Assembly (NCBI RefSeq): GCF_900112845.1
Contig: NZ_FONG01000002.1
Coordinates: 496,001 to 560,000, forward strand
DNA: 64,000 bases
Direction: 5' to 3'
Source: Actinacidiphila alni
GTDB taxonomy: Bacteria > Actinomycetota > Actinomycetes > Streptomycetales > Streptomycetaceae
The notes beneath the pieces were generated by a model. That model was not told the origin of the DNA. It ran no database searches and saw only the letters and a program-made list of their open reading frames with translations. Shown piece by piece: positions 33,603-41,596 of the stretch (the stretch's first letter is position 1; every line of letters starts with the position of its first letter). The position numbers and the translations under genes were made by a program.

Positions 33603-34823
33603 GTGTCTAGTCCGAGGCGCAGAAGGTCCACGCACTGGTGGAACCGCGGCAGCGGCATCCGGCTGCGGATCTGGATGGCCGTCAACGCCGTTCTGCTGGG
33701 CGCCCTTTCGTACGGGGTCTACGCCGCGGTGGTCTCCAACGCGCAGGGCAACGGCTACTCCGGCCTCGGCGGCGGCAGCAAGAGCGCCCCCGGGCTGCTC
33801 GACCGGCTCAAGGGCAGGACGGAACCCGCCATTCCGACCAAGAGCCAGTTCCTGAATCCCGACGGCATCTACTTCGGCGCCGCCACCACCAACGCCCCGT
33901 ACGACGCGGCCGAGGTCGACAAGCTGGCCGTGGACGCGGGCGGCATCCGCCCGACCATGTCGTCCTACTTCCTGTCGTGGAGCCAGAAGTTCAACCCGTA
34001 CTCGATCACCGCCTCCTACGAGCACGGCACGCTCCCGCTGCTGACCTGGGAGCCCTGGCAGGGCGGCGCGCAGAACCCGGAACCCGACCAGATCCTCAAG
34101 TCCAACATCGACCAGCCCGCTTACCGGCTCGCCAACATCACCGCGGGCAAGTACGACGCGTACATCACGGCGACCGCCAAGGCGATCAAGGCCGCCAAGT
34201 GGCCGCTGGCGATCCGGTTCGCGCACGAGATGAACGGCGTCTGGTACCCCTGGTCCGAGCGGGTCAACGGCAATCACCCCGGTGACTACGTGAAGGCGTA
34301 CCGCCATGTGCACGACCTGTTCGAGCAGGCCGGGGCCACCAATGTGATCTGGACGTGGTCGCCGAACATCGTCCGCCCGGCCAAGAACGTCTCGCTCGAG
34401 AAGCTCTATCCGGGCGACGACTACGTCGACTGGGTCGGCATGACCGGCTACGGCGTGCACGAGGCGAGCCCGGAGATCACCTTCCGGGCCACGATCGACA
34501 CGATCCACACCTTCACGCACAAGCCGATGGTGATCACCGAGACCGGCGCGCAGATCGACGCGGACCAACTGAGCTGGGTCAACGCCTTCTTCCCGTGGCT
34601 GAAGAAGAATCCCGAGGTCATCGGCTTCGTGTGGATGCAGAAGGACCGGGACAGCGGCGCGGGCGGCAACTGGCGCTTCACCTCCAGCAAGGCCGAACAG
34701 CAGGACTTCCAGGCGGGCCTCGCCACGCTCCACCTGGCCACCGGCCAGTCGGGCACGCCGGACGGCAGGACCACCTCGACCACGCCTCCCGCGTCCCCCA
34801 CGCCCACCGGGAGCACCCCATGA
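33603..34823 (+). CDS. GH26-like glycoside hydrolase, membrane-anchored
   Basis: This 406-aa protein has a basic N-terminus (SSPRRRRSTHWWNRGSGIRLR), one uncleaved-looking helix (IWMAVNAVLLGALSYGVYAAVV), then a GH26-like barrel with RFAHEMNGVWYPW and MVITETGAQID as putative catalytic sites, and a Thr/Pro/Ser tail. The start is GTG 33603, 11 bases after the synthase stop; GAGTGTCTAG occurs both at the synthase stop and at this start. Its stop overlaps the GT39-like gene (ATGA), so the synthase, hydrolase and GT39-like protein form one transcript. Confidence 0.84.
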   Translation: MSSPRRRRSTHWWNRGSGIRLRIWMAVNAVLLGALSYGVYAAVVSNAQGNGYSGLGGGSKSAPGLLDRLKGRTEPAIPTKSQFLNPDGIYFGAATTNAPYDAAEVDKLAVDAGGIRPTMSSYFLSWSQKFNPYSITASYEHGTLPLLTWEPWQGGAQNPEPDQILKSNIDQPAYRLANITAGKYDAYITATAKAIKAAKWPLAIRFAHEMNGVWYPWSERVNGNHPGDYVKAYRHVHDLFEQAGATNVIWTWSPNIVRPAKNVSLEKLYPGDDYVDWVGMTGYGVHEASPEITFRATIDTIHTFTHKPMVITETGAQIDADQLSWVNAFFPWLKKNPEVIGFVWMQKDRDSGAGGNWRFTSSKAEQQDFQAGLATLHLATGQSGTPDGRTTSTTPPASPTPTGSTP

Positions 34824-36469
34824 GCGAGCGGGAAGTCCTGGACTCGCTGGACTCCCCCGACACCATCCCGATCTCGATCATCCCGCAGCCGCGCAACGCG
34901 CATCACAGCGACGGCGACTGGGAGGTCAGGAGCGACGACGGCGAGGGCGGCGACCGGCCGCCGGCCGGGGGCGGGCGGCGCAGGCGGCGGGAGGCGGCGG
35001 CGCGGCCCGGGATGGGGCGGGCGGTGGTCATGCTGCCGCCGGTGGCCGCCACGCTGGCGGCGGGCGCGTACCGGCTGGGCGGGCAGCAGGTCAGGGAGGA
35101 CGAGTCGGCCACCTGGTGGGCGGCGCACCTGTCGTGGACCGACCTCGGGCGGCTGCTGGACAACACCGATGTGGTGCTCGCCCCGTACTACGTGCTGATG
35201 CACCTGTGGGTGTCGCTGGTGGGCGGTTCGGCGACGATGCTGCGGCTGCCGTCGGTGCTGGCGATGGCCGCGACGGCCGGGCTGGTCGCGCTGCTCGGCC
35301 GCCGGATGTTCGACGCGCCGACCGGGCTGGTCGCCGGTCTGGTCTTCGCGGTGCTGCCGGTCACCACCCGGTACGCGCAGGAGGCGCGGCCGTTCGCGCT
35401 GGCCGCGCTGTCGGTGGTCGCCGGGGCGCTGCTGCTGTACCGGGCGCTGGACCACGAAGAGGCCGACCGGTGGGGCGGTTACGCCTTCGGCATGCTGCTC
35501 ACCGGGATGTTCCACCCGGTCGCCGCGGCCGTCGTCGTCGCGTATCTGCTGATCACGCTCGCGACCGAACGGCAGCGCACCGGCGCCTGGTTCGCGGTCA
35601 CGCTGGTGCCGGTCGCGCCGCTGTTCGCGGTGCTGATGCTGGCCCGCGGCCAGAACCACCAGGATCCGCAGGGCGGTTCGGACGTGCACGCGCTGCTGCA
35701 GCTGCCGCAGGATCTGCTCGGCTCGCAGCACGTCGCCCTCGCGCTCGGCGGACTCGCCCTGCTCGGCCTGCTGTTCGGCCGCAGGAACGGTGTGCCGCTG
35801 CTGGTGTGGGCGGTGCTGCCGCCGCTGGCGGTCTTCGGACTGCGGTCGTACGGCAATCTGTTCACCCCGTCGTACTTCGTCTTCACCGTCCCCGCGCTGG
35901 CGCTGCTCGCCGCGGCCGGCGCGTGCGGCCTGGCCCGGGTGCTGCCCGGCAAGGCCCGCGGGGTGCCGACCCGGCAGGTGCTGCTCGGCATGATCGCCGC
36001 GATCGGCGTCGCCGTCGTGTCGCTGCCGGTCTTCCCGGACCTGCGCACCGACCCGCAGCCGGGCCGGCCGGATTACGAGGCCGCCGCCGCGTGGCTGCGG
36101 CACGAGGCCAAGGCCGGCGACGGCGTCGTCTACGGCGGCGAGCTGGACAAGGTGATGCGGGCGACCGCGTACCAGTGGCGGGACGTCGGCCGCGTCCCCG
36201 CGCAGGTGTACGTGACGCTGTCGCCGCAGCGCGACGGTACGTACACCGGGCGGCCGTGCTCGGCGCCCGTGGTGTGCACCAAGGGGGTCGGACGGATCTG
36301 GCTGGTGACGAACACCCCGCGCACACCGTTCGCGGGGATGACGCAGGACGAGGGGAAGTTCCTGCAGACCGATTACGCGGCGGGCGGGTCCAAGGACTTC
36401 ACCGGCGGGCTGCGGGTCACGCTGTTCAACCGGGTGCCGGAGAAGGCGAAGAACCCGGCCAAGGGGTAG
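34820..36469 (+). CDS. GT39/PMT-like membrane glycosyltransferase
   Basis: This 549-aa protein has a charged N-terminal 75 residues, then about ten helices. After helix 1 comes the family's acidic loop (VREDESATWWAAHLSWTDLGRLLDNTD, containing the DE expected to be catalytic), followed by APYYVLMHLWVSLVGGSATMLRLPS and RYAQEARPFALAAL. This is the layout of polyprenyl-phosphate-dependent mannosyltransferases. A C-terminal outer domain of about 130 residues has a Cys pair (RPCSAPVVC). The start overlaps the GH26-like stop. Confidence 0.82.
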   Translation: MSEREVLDSLDSPDTIPISIIPQPRNAHHSDGDWEVRSDDGEGGDRPPAGGGRRRRREAAARPGMGRAVVMLPPVAATLAAGAYRLGGQQVREDESATWWAAHLSWTDLGRLLDNTDVVLAPYYVLMHLWVSLVGGSATMLRLPSVLAMAATAGLVALLGRRMFDAPTGLVAGLVFAVLPVTTRYAQEARPFALAALSVVAGALLLYRALDHEEADRWGGYAFGMLLTGMFHPVAAAVVVAYLLITLATERQRTGAWFAVTLVPVAPLFAVLMLARGQNHQDPQGGSDVHALLQLPQDLLGSQHVALALGGLALLGLLFGRRNGVPLLVWAVLPPLAVFGLRSYGNLFTPSYFVFTVPALALLAAAGACGLARVLPGKARGVPTRQVLLGMIAAIGVAVVSLPVFPDLRTDPQPGRPDYEAAAAWLRHEAKAGDGVVYGGELDKVMRATAYQWRDVGRVPAQVYVTLSPQRDGTYTGRPCSAPVVCTKGVGRIWLVTNTPRTPFAGMTQDEGKFLQTDYAAGGSKDFTGGLRVTLFNRVPEKAKNPAKG

Positions 36470-36485
36470 GGGAGTTGGGGGGCGA

Positions 36486-37613
36486 ATGATCGACTGGCCC
36501 GGGCGGCTGTCCAGCCCCTTCTACGGTCAGGTGTGGCGGTGGGCGAGGTACGCGGTGCCCGCCGTCGTCCTCGTGCTGGTGATCGGTGTCGTCGCGCTCG
36601 CCCGCGCCGACGGCGGTGACGGTTCCGCGGCGATCGCCGCCGACCGGGCCGCCGACAGCGACACGGGCAGCCGCGACGGCGCCTCGCTGATCGTGCCGGG
36701 ACCGCCGCAGACCCCGGTGCCCGCCAAGGAGACGATCCTCCATCCGCCCGCCGGGAGCAGCTACTTCGGCGTCGCCACCCCCGACGCGCCGTGGAATTCC
36801 GCGGTGCTCGCGGGAGTCGGCCGGGACGCGGGCGGCACCACGCCCAACATGGTGGAGTACTACGTCAATTGGACCCGCGGCTTCGACCCGGGCCCGGTCC
36901 GCGCCGCCTACGCCCAGCACGCCGTGCCCGTCGTGAGCTGGGAGCCGTGGGCCGGCTCCGCCAAGGGCACCAAGCAGCCCGGTTACGCGCTCGGCACGAT
37001 CGTCGACGGCCGGCACGACGCGTACATCCGGTCCTTCGCCGAGGCGGTCAAGGCCGACCGCTACCCGATCGTGCTGCGCTTCGCGCACGAGATGAACGGC
37101 CACTGGTATCCGTGGGCCGAGCCCAACGGGATCAACAAACCCGGCCAGTACGTGGCCGCCTGGAAGCACGTCCACGACATCTTCCAGCAGGTCGGCGCGG
37201 ACAACGTGATCTGGGTGTGGGCGCCGAACACGCTGCGCGGCGCCGACGACATCAGCCTCACGTCCCTCTATCCCGGGGACGCCTACGTGGACTGGGTGGG
37301 CCTGGACGCCTACGGGGTCGCCGAGCACTCGGCCGGCGAACTGCTCAACCCGTCGGTGAAGGCGATCAGGGCGGTGACGAGCAAGCCGCTGCTGATCACC
37401 GAGGCGGGCGCCCGGCCGGGCGGGCGCAAGGCGCCGTACATCGCCAGCTTCTTCGCGTGGCTGCGCGCCCGGCACGACGTCATCGGCTTCATCTGGTTCC
37501 AGTACACGCAGGCCCAAGGCGGCGGCTCCGACTGGACGTTCACGTCGAGCGACGCGGCGCAGGAGTCGTTCGGCACCGGGGTGCGGACGCTGCGGCTGGT
37601 CAAGCTGCCCTGA
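36486..37613 (+). CDS. GH26-like glycoside hydrolase, membrane-anchored
   Basis: This 375-aa protein has one N-terminal membrane helix (YAVPAVVLVLVIGVVALA), a short linker and a GH26-like barrel with RFAHEMNGHWYPW and LLITEAGARPGG as putative acid/base and nucleophile sites, plus VDWVGLDAYGVAE and VIGFIWFQYTQAQGGGSDWTF. It is about as similar to the lipoprotein at 30839 as to the protein at 33603. It starts 16 bases after the GT39-like gene, so it is probably the last gene of the operon, before a strong terminator. Confidence 0.84.
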   Translation: MIDWPGRLSSPFYGQVWRWARYAVPAVVLVLVIGVVALARADGGDGSAAIAADRAADSDTGSRDGASLIVPGPPQTPVPAKETILHPPAGSSYFGVATPDAPWNSAVLAGVGRDAGGTTPNMVEYYVNWTRGFDPGPVRAAYAQHAVPVVSWEPWAGSAKGTKQPGYALGTIVDGRHDAYIRSFAEAVKADRYPIVLRFAHEMNGHWYPWAEPNGINKPGQYVAAWKHVHDIFQQVGADNVIWVWAPNTLRGADDISLTSLYPGDAYVDWVGLDAYGVAEHSAGELLNPSVKAIRAVTSKPLLITEAGARPGGRKAPYIASFFAWLRARHDVIGFIWFQYTQAQGGGSDWTFTSSDAAQESFGTGVRTLRLVKLP

Positions 37614-37631
37614 CGGCAGGCGAATCGGGGG

Positions 37632-37662
37632 CCGCCCCCGGCGCGGTGTGCGCCGGGGGCGG
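37632..37662. terminator. Bidirectional hairpin terminator
   Basis: CCGCCCCCGGCGC (37632-37644) and GCGCCGGGGGCGG (37650-37662) pair perfectly around GGTGT. It lies between two convergent genes. Confidence 0.8.
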
Positions 37663-37689
37663 TGCGTACGAGCGGAAACTGACGGGCGA

Positions 37690-39546
37690 TCAGGTGCCGT
37701 ACACCTGGAACTCCCACAGCGAGTCGCCGTACTGCGTCGAGCGTGCCGTGCAGTTGATCCGTACGTAGCGGCCGGTGCCGGAGACGTTCAGGGTCTGATT
37801 GCCGCCGGTGCCGGTCGTGGTGGAGGAGACCGTCGTCCAGGTGGAGCCGTTGGCCGAGGTCTGGATCTGGTACGCGGTGGCGTACGCCGTCTCCCAGTTG
37901 AGCTTCACCTGGCTGATGGTGTGGCTCGCGCCGAGGTCGACCTGGAGCCACTGCGGGTCGCTGAAGGCGCTCGACCAGCGGGTGCCGGTGTTGCCGTCCA
38001 CCGCGTTGGGCGCGGTGAAGCTGCCGTTCTCTGACGAGGACGCGGTCGCCGTCCGCCCCTGCGAGAGCAGCGTGGCCGTCCCCGGGCCGCCGGGGTCCCC
38101 GCCGCCGGACGACGGCGTCCCGTACAGCGCCAACTCGTAGAGCGAGTCGCCGTACTGGGACGCTCTGGCGGTCGCGTTGATCCGTACGTAGCGGGCGGTC
38201 GCCGACAGTCCGGTGTCCTGGATGTCGGCCGGATCATTGGAGTTGGAGTAGACGGTGGTCCAGGTGGAGCCGTTGGTGGAGGTCTGTAGCTGGTAGGCGG
38301 ACGCTGCCGCCGCCTCCCAGACCATCGTGGCGTGCGTGAGGTCGTAGTTCTGGCCGAGGTCGACCTGGATCCACTGCGGGTCGCTGAAGGCGCTCGACCA
38401 GCGGGTGGTGACATCGCCGTCGGTGGCGTTGGACGCCGGGAACTGCGCGCTCTCGGTGGAGGACGCGGTGGTCGGCCTGCCCTTGGCGATGTTGGTGCCG
38501 GTGGTGCCGGGCGCGGCCTTGTTGTAGACGGCCACGTAGTCGACGTTCAGCGAACCGCCGGACACCGTCGCGGCGTTGGGGCCGCCGCCGAAGGCGGCCG
38601 GGAAGCCGCCGCCGATCGCCAGGTCGAAGATGATGTAGAAGCTGTGGTCCACGGCGTTGTGCCAGGCCGTGGCGTCCACCTGGTTGGAGCTGAGGGTGAA
38701 GTAGTTGGCGCCGTCCAGATACCAGCGGATCTGCTCGGGCGACGTCGACCGGTCGATCTCCACCGCGTACGTGTGATAGCCCGTCTGGCAGCCGGAGCAG
38801 GCCCGTTCGCCGCTGCCGACACCGCTGGACTCGTTGCACGCGCCACCGGGATTCGTCCCGCAGTGCAGTGTGCCGAACACCGAACTGCGGCCGTTGATGT
38901 CCTCCAGGATGTCCACTTCGCCGGAGCCCGGCCACGGCACCCCGACCCGCAGCGGCGAGCCCAGCATCCAGAAGGCGGGCCAGTAGCCGGCGCCGTTGGC
39001 CGTCGTCACGTTCGGCTGCTGGATCGACGCCTGCATACGGACGACGCCGCCCGGCTGCGCGCCGAAGCCGTCGGCCTGGGTCTCCACCCGGCCCGACGTC
39101 CAGCCGGTGTTGGGGTCGGAGCCCGAATGCAGGGCCTTGAGCACCAGGTGGCCGTTGCCGTCCTGGTAGACGTTGGCCGTGCTGTTCGTCATGGTCTCGA
39201 TCTCGCCGGTCCCGAAGGTCCAGCCCTCACCGGCGTCGTACCGCCAAGTACCGGTGTCCAGACCGGTGTTGGCCGCGCCGTTGAAGTCGTCGCTCCAGGT
39301 GGTGGTGAAGCCGCTCGGCGGGGCGGGGACGGCGTCGGGCCGAACCGCCGCTGCCTGTCGGGCTGTCGTGCTGTCGGGGGCCGTCTGCGCAGTGGCCGCC
39401 TGTGGGGTGACGGTCACCTCCGCCGCGGCCTGGGGTGAACCGGCCAGGGCGACGGCCGCCATCGCGCTGACGGCGAGCAGGCCGACGCCTAGGCGTTTCG
39501 GTAAACGCTTTCCGCTGTCCGGACCTCTGCTTGATCTGATCGACAT
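37690..39546 (-). CDS. Secreted GH16 endo-beta-1,3-glucanase-like enzyme with two F5/8 type C (CBM32-like) domains
   Basis: This 618-aa protein has a signal peptide (LGVGLLAVSAMAAVALAGSPQAAA), a GH16 domain at about 80-340 with the catalytic GSGEVDILEDING (E-x-D-x2-E) and WPAFWMLGSP, and two discoidin-like modules of about 135 residues each (NIAKGRPTTASSTESAQFPASNATDGD and LLSQGRTATASSSENGSFTAPNAVDGN, both with RWSSAFSDPQW). It would cleave beta-1,3-glucans. The start follows GAGGAG. A LacI-type palindrome lies upstream at 39627. Confidence 0.9.
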   Translation of the reverse strand: MSIRSSRGPDSGKRLPKRLGVGLLAVSAMAAVALAGSPQAAAEVTVTPQAATAQTAPDSTTARQAAAVRPDAVPAPPSGFTTTWSDDFNGAANTGLDTGTWRYDAGEGWTFGTGEIETMTNSTANVYQDGNGHLVLKALHSGSDPNTGWTSGRVETQADGFGAQPGGVVRMQASIQQPNVTTANGAGYWPAFWMLGSPLRVGVPWPGSGEVDILEDINGRSSVFGTLHCGTNPGGACNESSGVGSGERACSGCQTGYHTYAVEIDRSTSPEQIRWYLDGANYFTLSSNQVDATAWHNAVDHSFYIIFDLAIGGGFPAAFGGGPNAATVSGGSLNVDYVAVYNKAAPGTTGTNIAKGRPTTASSTESAQFPASNATDGDVTTRWSSAFSDPQWIQVDLGQNYDLTHATMVWEAAAASAYQLQTSTNGSTWTTVYSNSNDPADIQDTGLSATARYVRINATARASQYGDSLYELALYGTPSSGGGDPGGPGTATLLSQGRTATASSSENGSFTAPNAVDGNTGTRWSSAFSDPQWLQVDLGASHTISQVKLNWETAYATAYQIQTSANGSTWTTVSSTTTGTGGNQTLNVSGTGRYVRINCTARSTQYGDSLWEFQVYGT

Positions 39547-39626
39547 GCGTGCGTACTCCTCATGTGGGGGGCACGGCGGCCGCCGACTCGCGTACGGCGA
39601 ACCGCCGTTGTCAGTGGTGCTGTTGA

Positions 39627-39638
39627 GAGAGCGCTCTC
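39627..39638 (-). promoter_or_regulatory. Palindromic operator GAGAGCGCTCTC upstream of GH16 gene
   Basis: This perfect 12-bp palindrome lies 81 bases before the GH16 start. It resembles the AGCGCT-centred boxes (TGGGAGCGCTCCCA) of CebR/CelR-type LacI regulators of cellulase and glucanase genes in actinobacteria. The regulator is not in this window. Confidence 0.6.
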
Positions 39639-39687
39639 AGGGAGAGTCGGCCCTCCCTCCGACCGCTGTCAAGACGCCCGGCAACGT

Positions 39688-40371
39688 TTACGGAACCTCG
39701 CCCGTACGGGGTTCGGTCCGTGGCTCGGTTCGGGTCTCGGCCCGTGCTTCGGTCCGGGTCTCGGCCCGTGCTTCGGGGCGGACGCGGGAGCGGAGGCGTT
39801 CGCCCTGCGGGCCGAAGACGGCCAGATACTCGACCGGGCCGGTGGGCCCGGCGTTGGCGACGCCGTGCGGTGTCCGCGTGTCGAATTCGGCGACCTCGCC
39901 CGCGGTCAGTACGAGGTCGTGCTCGCCGAGTGCCAGCCACAGCCGGCCGGAGAGCACGCACAGCCACTCGTACCCCTCGTGGGACGACAGGCGCGGGCGC
40001 GCCGGCCGTTCGCCGGCCGCGGGCAGGATGTGCTTGTGGGCGTGGACGCCGCCGACGTAATGGGTGAGCGGGAGGACGGTCTTGTCGTCGCCGCGGCGTT
40101 GTGCGGTCGGCGCCGGCGGTGTCCTGGCCGGCGTCGGCGCCGGGGGCGCCGTGCCCGTCAGCTCGTCGAGCGGGACGCCGTACGCCGCCGCCAGGTGCAG
40201 CAGCAGTTCGAGGTGCGGCTTGCGCCGGCCGTTCTCGACGCGGGAGAGCGTGCTGGGGGACAGGCCCGTCGCGCGGCACACCTCGGTGAGGGAGGCGCCG
40301 TGGCGCTCGCGCGCGGCTCTCAGGCGCGGCCCCATGGCGGCGAGCAGCTCGGTGACGCTGTCCTCGGTCAT
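39688..40371 (-). CDS. XRE-family regulator with cupin domain
   Basis: This 227-aa protein has an N-terminal HTH (LRAARERHGASLTEVCRATGLSPSTLSRVENGRRKPHLELLLHLAAAYGVPLDEL, about 17-70), a Pro/Thr linker and a cupin domain (HILPAAGERPARPRLSSHEGYEWLCVLSGRLWLALGEHDLVLTAGEVAEFDTRTPHGVAN). The tail is an Arg/Thr/Glu/Ala repeat (EARAETRTEARAETRTEPRTEPRTG). ATG 40371 follows GAGGAG. It is divergent from the epoxide hydrolase gene and probably regulates it. Confidence 0.9.
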   Translation of the reverse strand: MTEDSVTELLAAMGPRLRAARERHGASLTEVCRATGLSPSTLSRVENGRRKPHLELLLHLAAAYGVPLDELTGTAPPAPTPARTPPAPTAQRRGDDKTVLPLTHYVGGVHAHKHILPAAGERPARPRLSSHEGYEWLCVLSGRLWLALGEHDLVLTAGEVAEFDTRTPHGVANAGPTGPVEYLAVFGPQGERLRSRVRPEARAETRTEARAETRTEPRTEPRTGEVP

Positions 40372-40524
40372 GGCGGTCTCCTCTCGCCCCGGCGCCGGTC
40401 AGGGCTCCTGCCTGCCAGTTTGCCAGCCTGGCAACGCGGCTCGCGGCGGCGGCCCGCCCCGGCGCAGGATCGGGAACGTCACCGCGTACGGCACCGTGGC
40501 CGTCCGGCAACCCGAGGAGAAGCC

Positions 40525-41586
40525 ATGCACCAGCCGCCCGTACCGCCCGTACCGCCCGTACCGTCTGCCGGGTCTGCCGGGTCTGCCGGGTCTGCCGGAT
40601 CCGCCGGATCCGCCTCCGCCGGGGAGCCGCTGCACCGCACCGTCCTGACGCCCGACGGCGTACGGCTGCATATGGTGGAGCAGGGCCGCGGGCCGATGGT
40701 GCTGCTCCTGCACGGCTTCCCCGAGTCCTGGTACTCCTGGCGCCACCAACTGCCCGCCCTGGCCGCGGCCGGCTACCGGGCCGTCGCCCCCGACATCCGT
40801 GGCTACGGCCGCTCGTCCGCGCCGTCCGACGTGCGGGCGTACGGCCTGCGCGCCCTCGCGGCGGACAGCGCCGCGGTGGTGCGGGCGCTCGGCGAGGAGA
40901 GCGCCGTCGTCGTCGGCCACGACTGGGGCGCGAACATCGCGGCCGTCTCCGCCCTCCTCCACCCCGGCGTCTTCCGCGCGGTCGGCCTGCTGAGCGTCCC
41001 CTACGCGCCGCCCGGCGGCCCCCGGCCCAGCGACGTCTTCGCCGCCATGGGCGGTGACCAGGAGTTCTACGTCTCCTACTTCCAGCGGCCCGGCCGCGCC
41101 GAGGCGGAGATCGAGCCCGACGTACGCGGCTGGCTCGCCGGTTTCTACGCCGCCCTGTCCGCCGACACCATGCCCGGGCCCGACGCGCCCGACCCGCACT
41201 TCGTCGGCCCCGGCGGCACCCTCCGCGACCGTTTCCCGGCCACCAGGCCCGGCTGGCTCACCGAGGCCGATCTCGACCACTACGCCGCCGAGTTCGAGCG
41301 CAACGGCTTCACCGGGGCCCTCAACCGCTACCGCGCGATGGACCACGACTGGTCCGACCTCGCCCCCCTCAACGGCGCCCCGATCCTCCAGCCCGCCCTC
41401 TTCCTCGGCGGCGCCGAGGACGCCTCCACCACCTGGCTCGCCGACGCCATCGCCGCCTTCCCCACCACCCTCCCCGCCCTGACCGCCACCCACCTCCTCC
41501 CGTCCACCGGCCACTGGCTCCAGCAGGAACGCCCCACCGAGGTCACCACCCACCTGACCAAGTGGCTCACCACCCTCGACGTCTGA
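40525..41586 (+). CDS. Alpha/beta hydrolase, epoxide hydrolase type
   Basis: This 353-aa protein has the epoxide hydrolase signatures: LLLHGFPESWYSWRHQLPALAAAGYRAVAPDIRGYGRSSAP (oxyanion HGFP and second strand), VVVGHDWGANIA (nucleophile Asp) and LLPSTGHWLQQERPTEV (catalytic His). A cap domain lies between. The N-terminal 35 residues are simple repeats (PVPPVPPVP, then GSA units) encoded by 9- and 10-bp tandem repeats. ATG 40525 follows GAGGAG. Divergent from the XRE-cupin gene. Confidence 0.9.
   Translation: MHQPPVPPVPPVPSAGSAGSAGSAGSAGSASAGEPLHRTVLTPDGVRLHMVEQGRGPMVLLLHGFPESWYSWRHQLPALAAAGYRAVAPDIRGYGRSSAPSDVRAYGLRALAADSAAVVRALGEESAVVVGHDWGANIAAVSALLHPGVFRAVGLLSVPYAPPGGPRPSDVFAAMGGDQEFYVSYFQRPGRAEAEIEPDVRGWLAGFYAALSADTMPGPDAPDPHFVGPGGTLRDRFPATRPGWLTEADLDHYAAEFERNGFTGALNRYRAMDHDWSDLAPLNGAPILQPALFLGGAEDASTTWLADAIAAFPTTLPALTATHLLPSTGHWLQQERPTEVTTHLTKWLTTLDV
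40536..40615 (+). repeat. Short tandem repeats in the epoxide hydrolase 5' end
   Basis: CCGTACCGC-type units are followed by four copies of TCTGCCGGG/A and two of TCCGCCGGA. All are multiples of three, so changes in number keep the frame and only lengthen the Pro/Gly/Ser/Ala lead. Confidence 0.75.
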
Positions 41587-41596
41587 CCCGGCCGGC

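Noticed and set aside
34355..36469. A 704-aa reading of the GT39-like gene beginning inside the GH26-like gene
   Set aside because: The first 155 residues are an alternative-frame read of the GH26-like gene. ATG 34820 overlaps the preceding stop and begins the real protein.
35116..36489. A 457-aa plus-strand ORF inside the GT39-like gene
   Set aside because: Gly/Arg/Ala-rich shadow with no helices, in another frame of a clear membrane protein gene.
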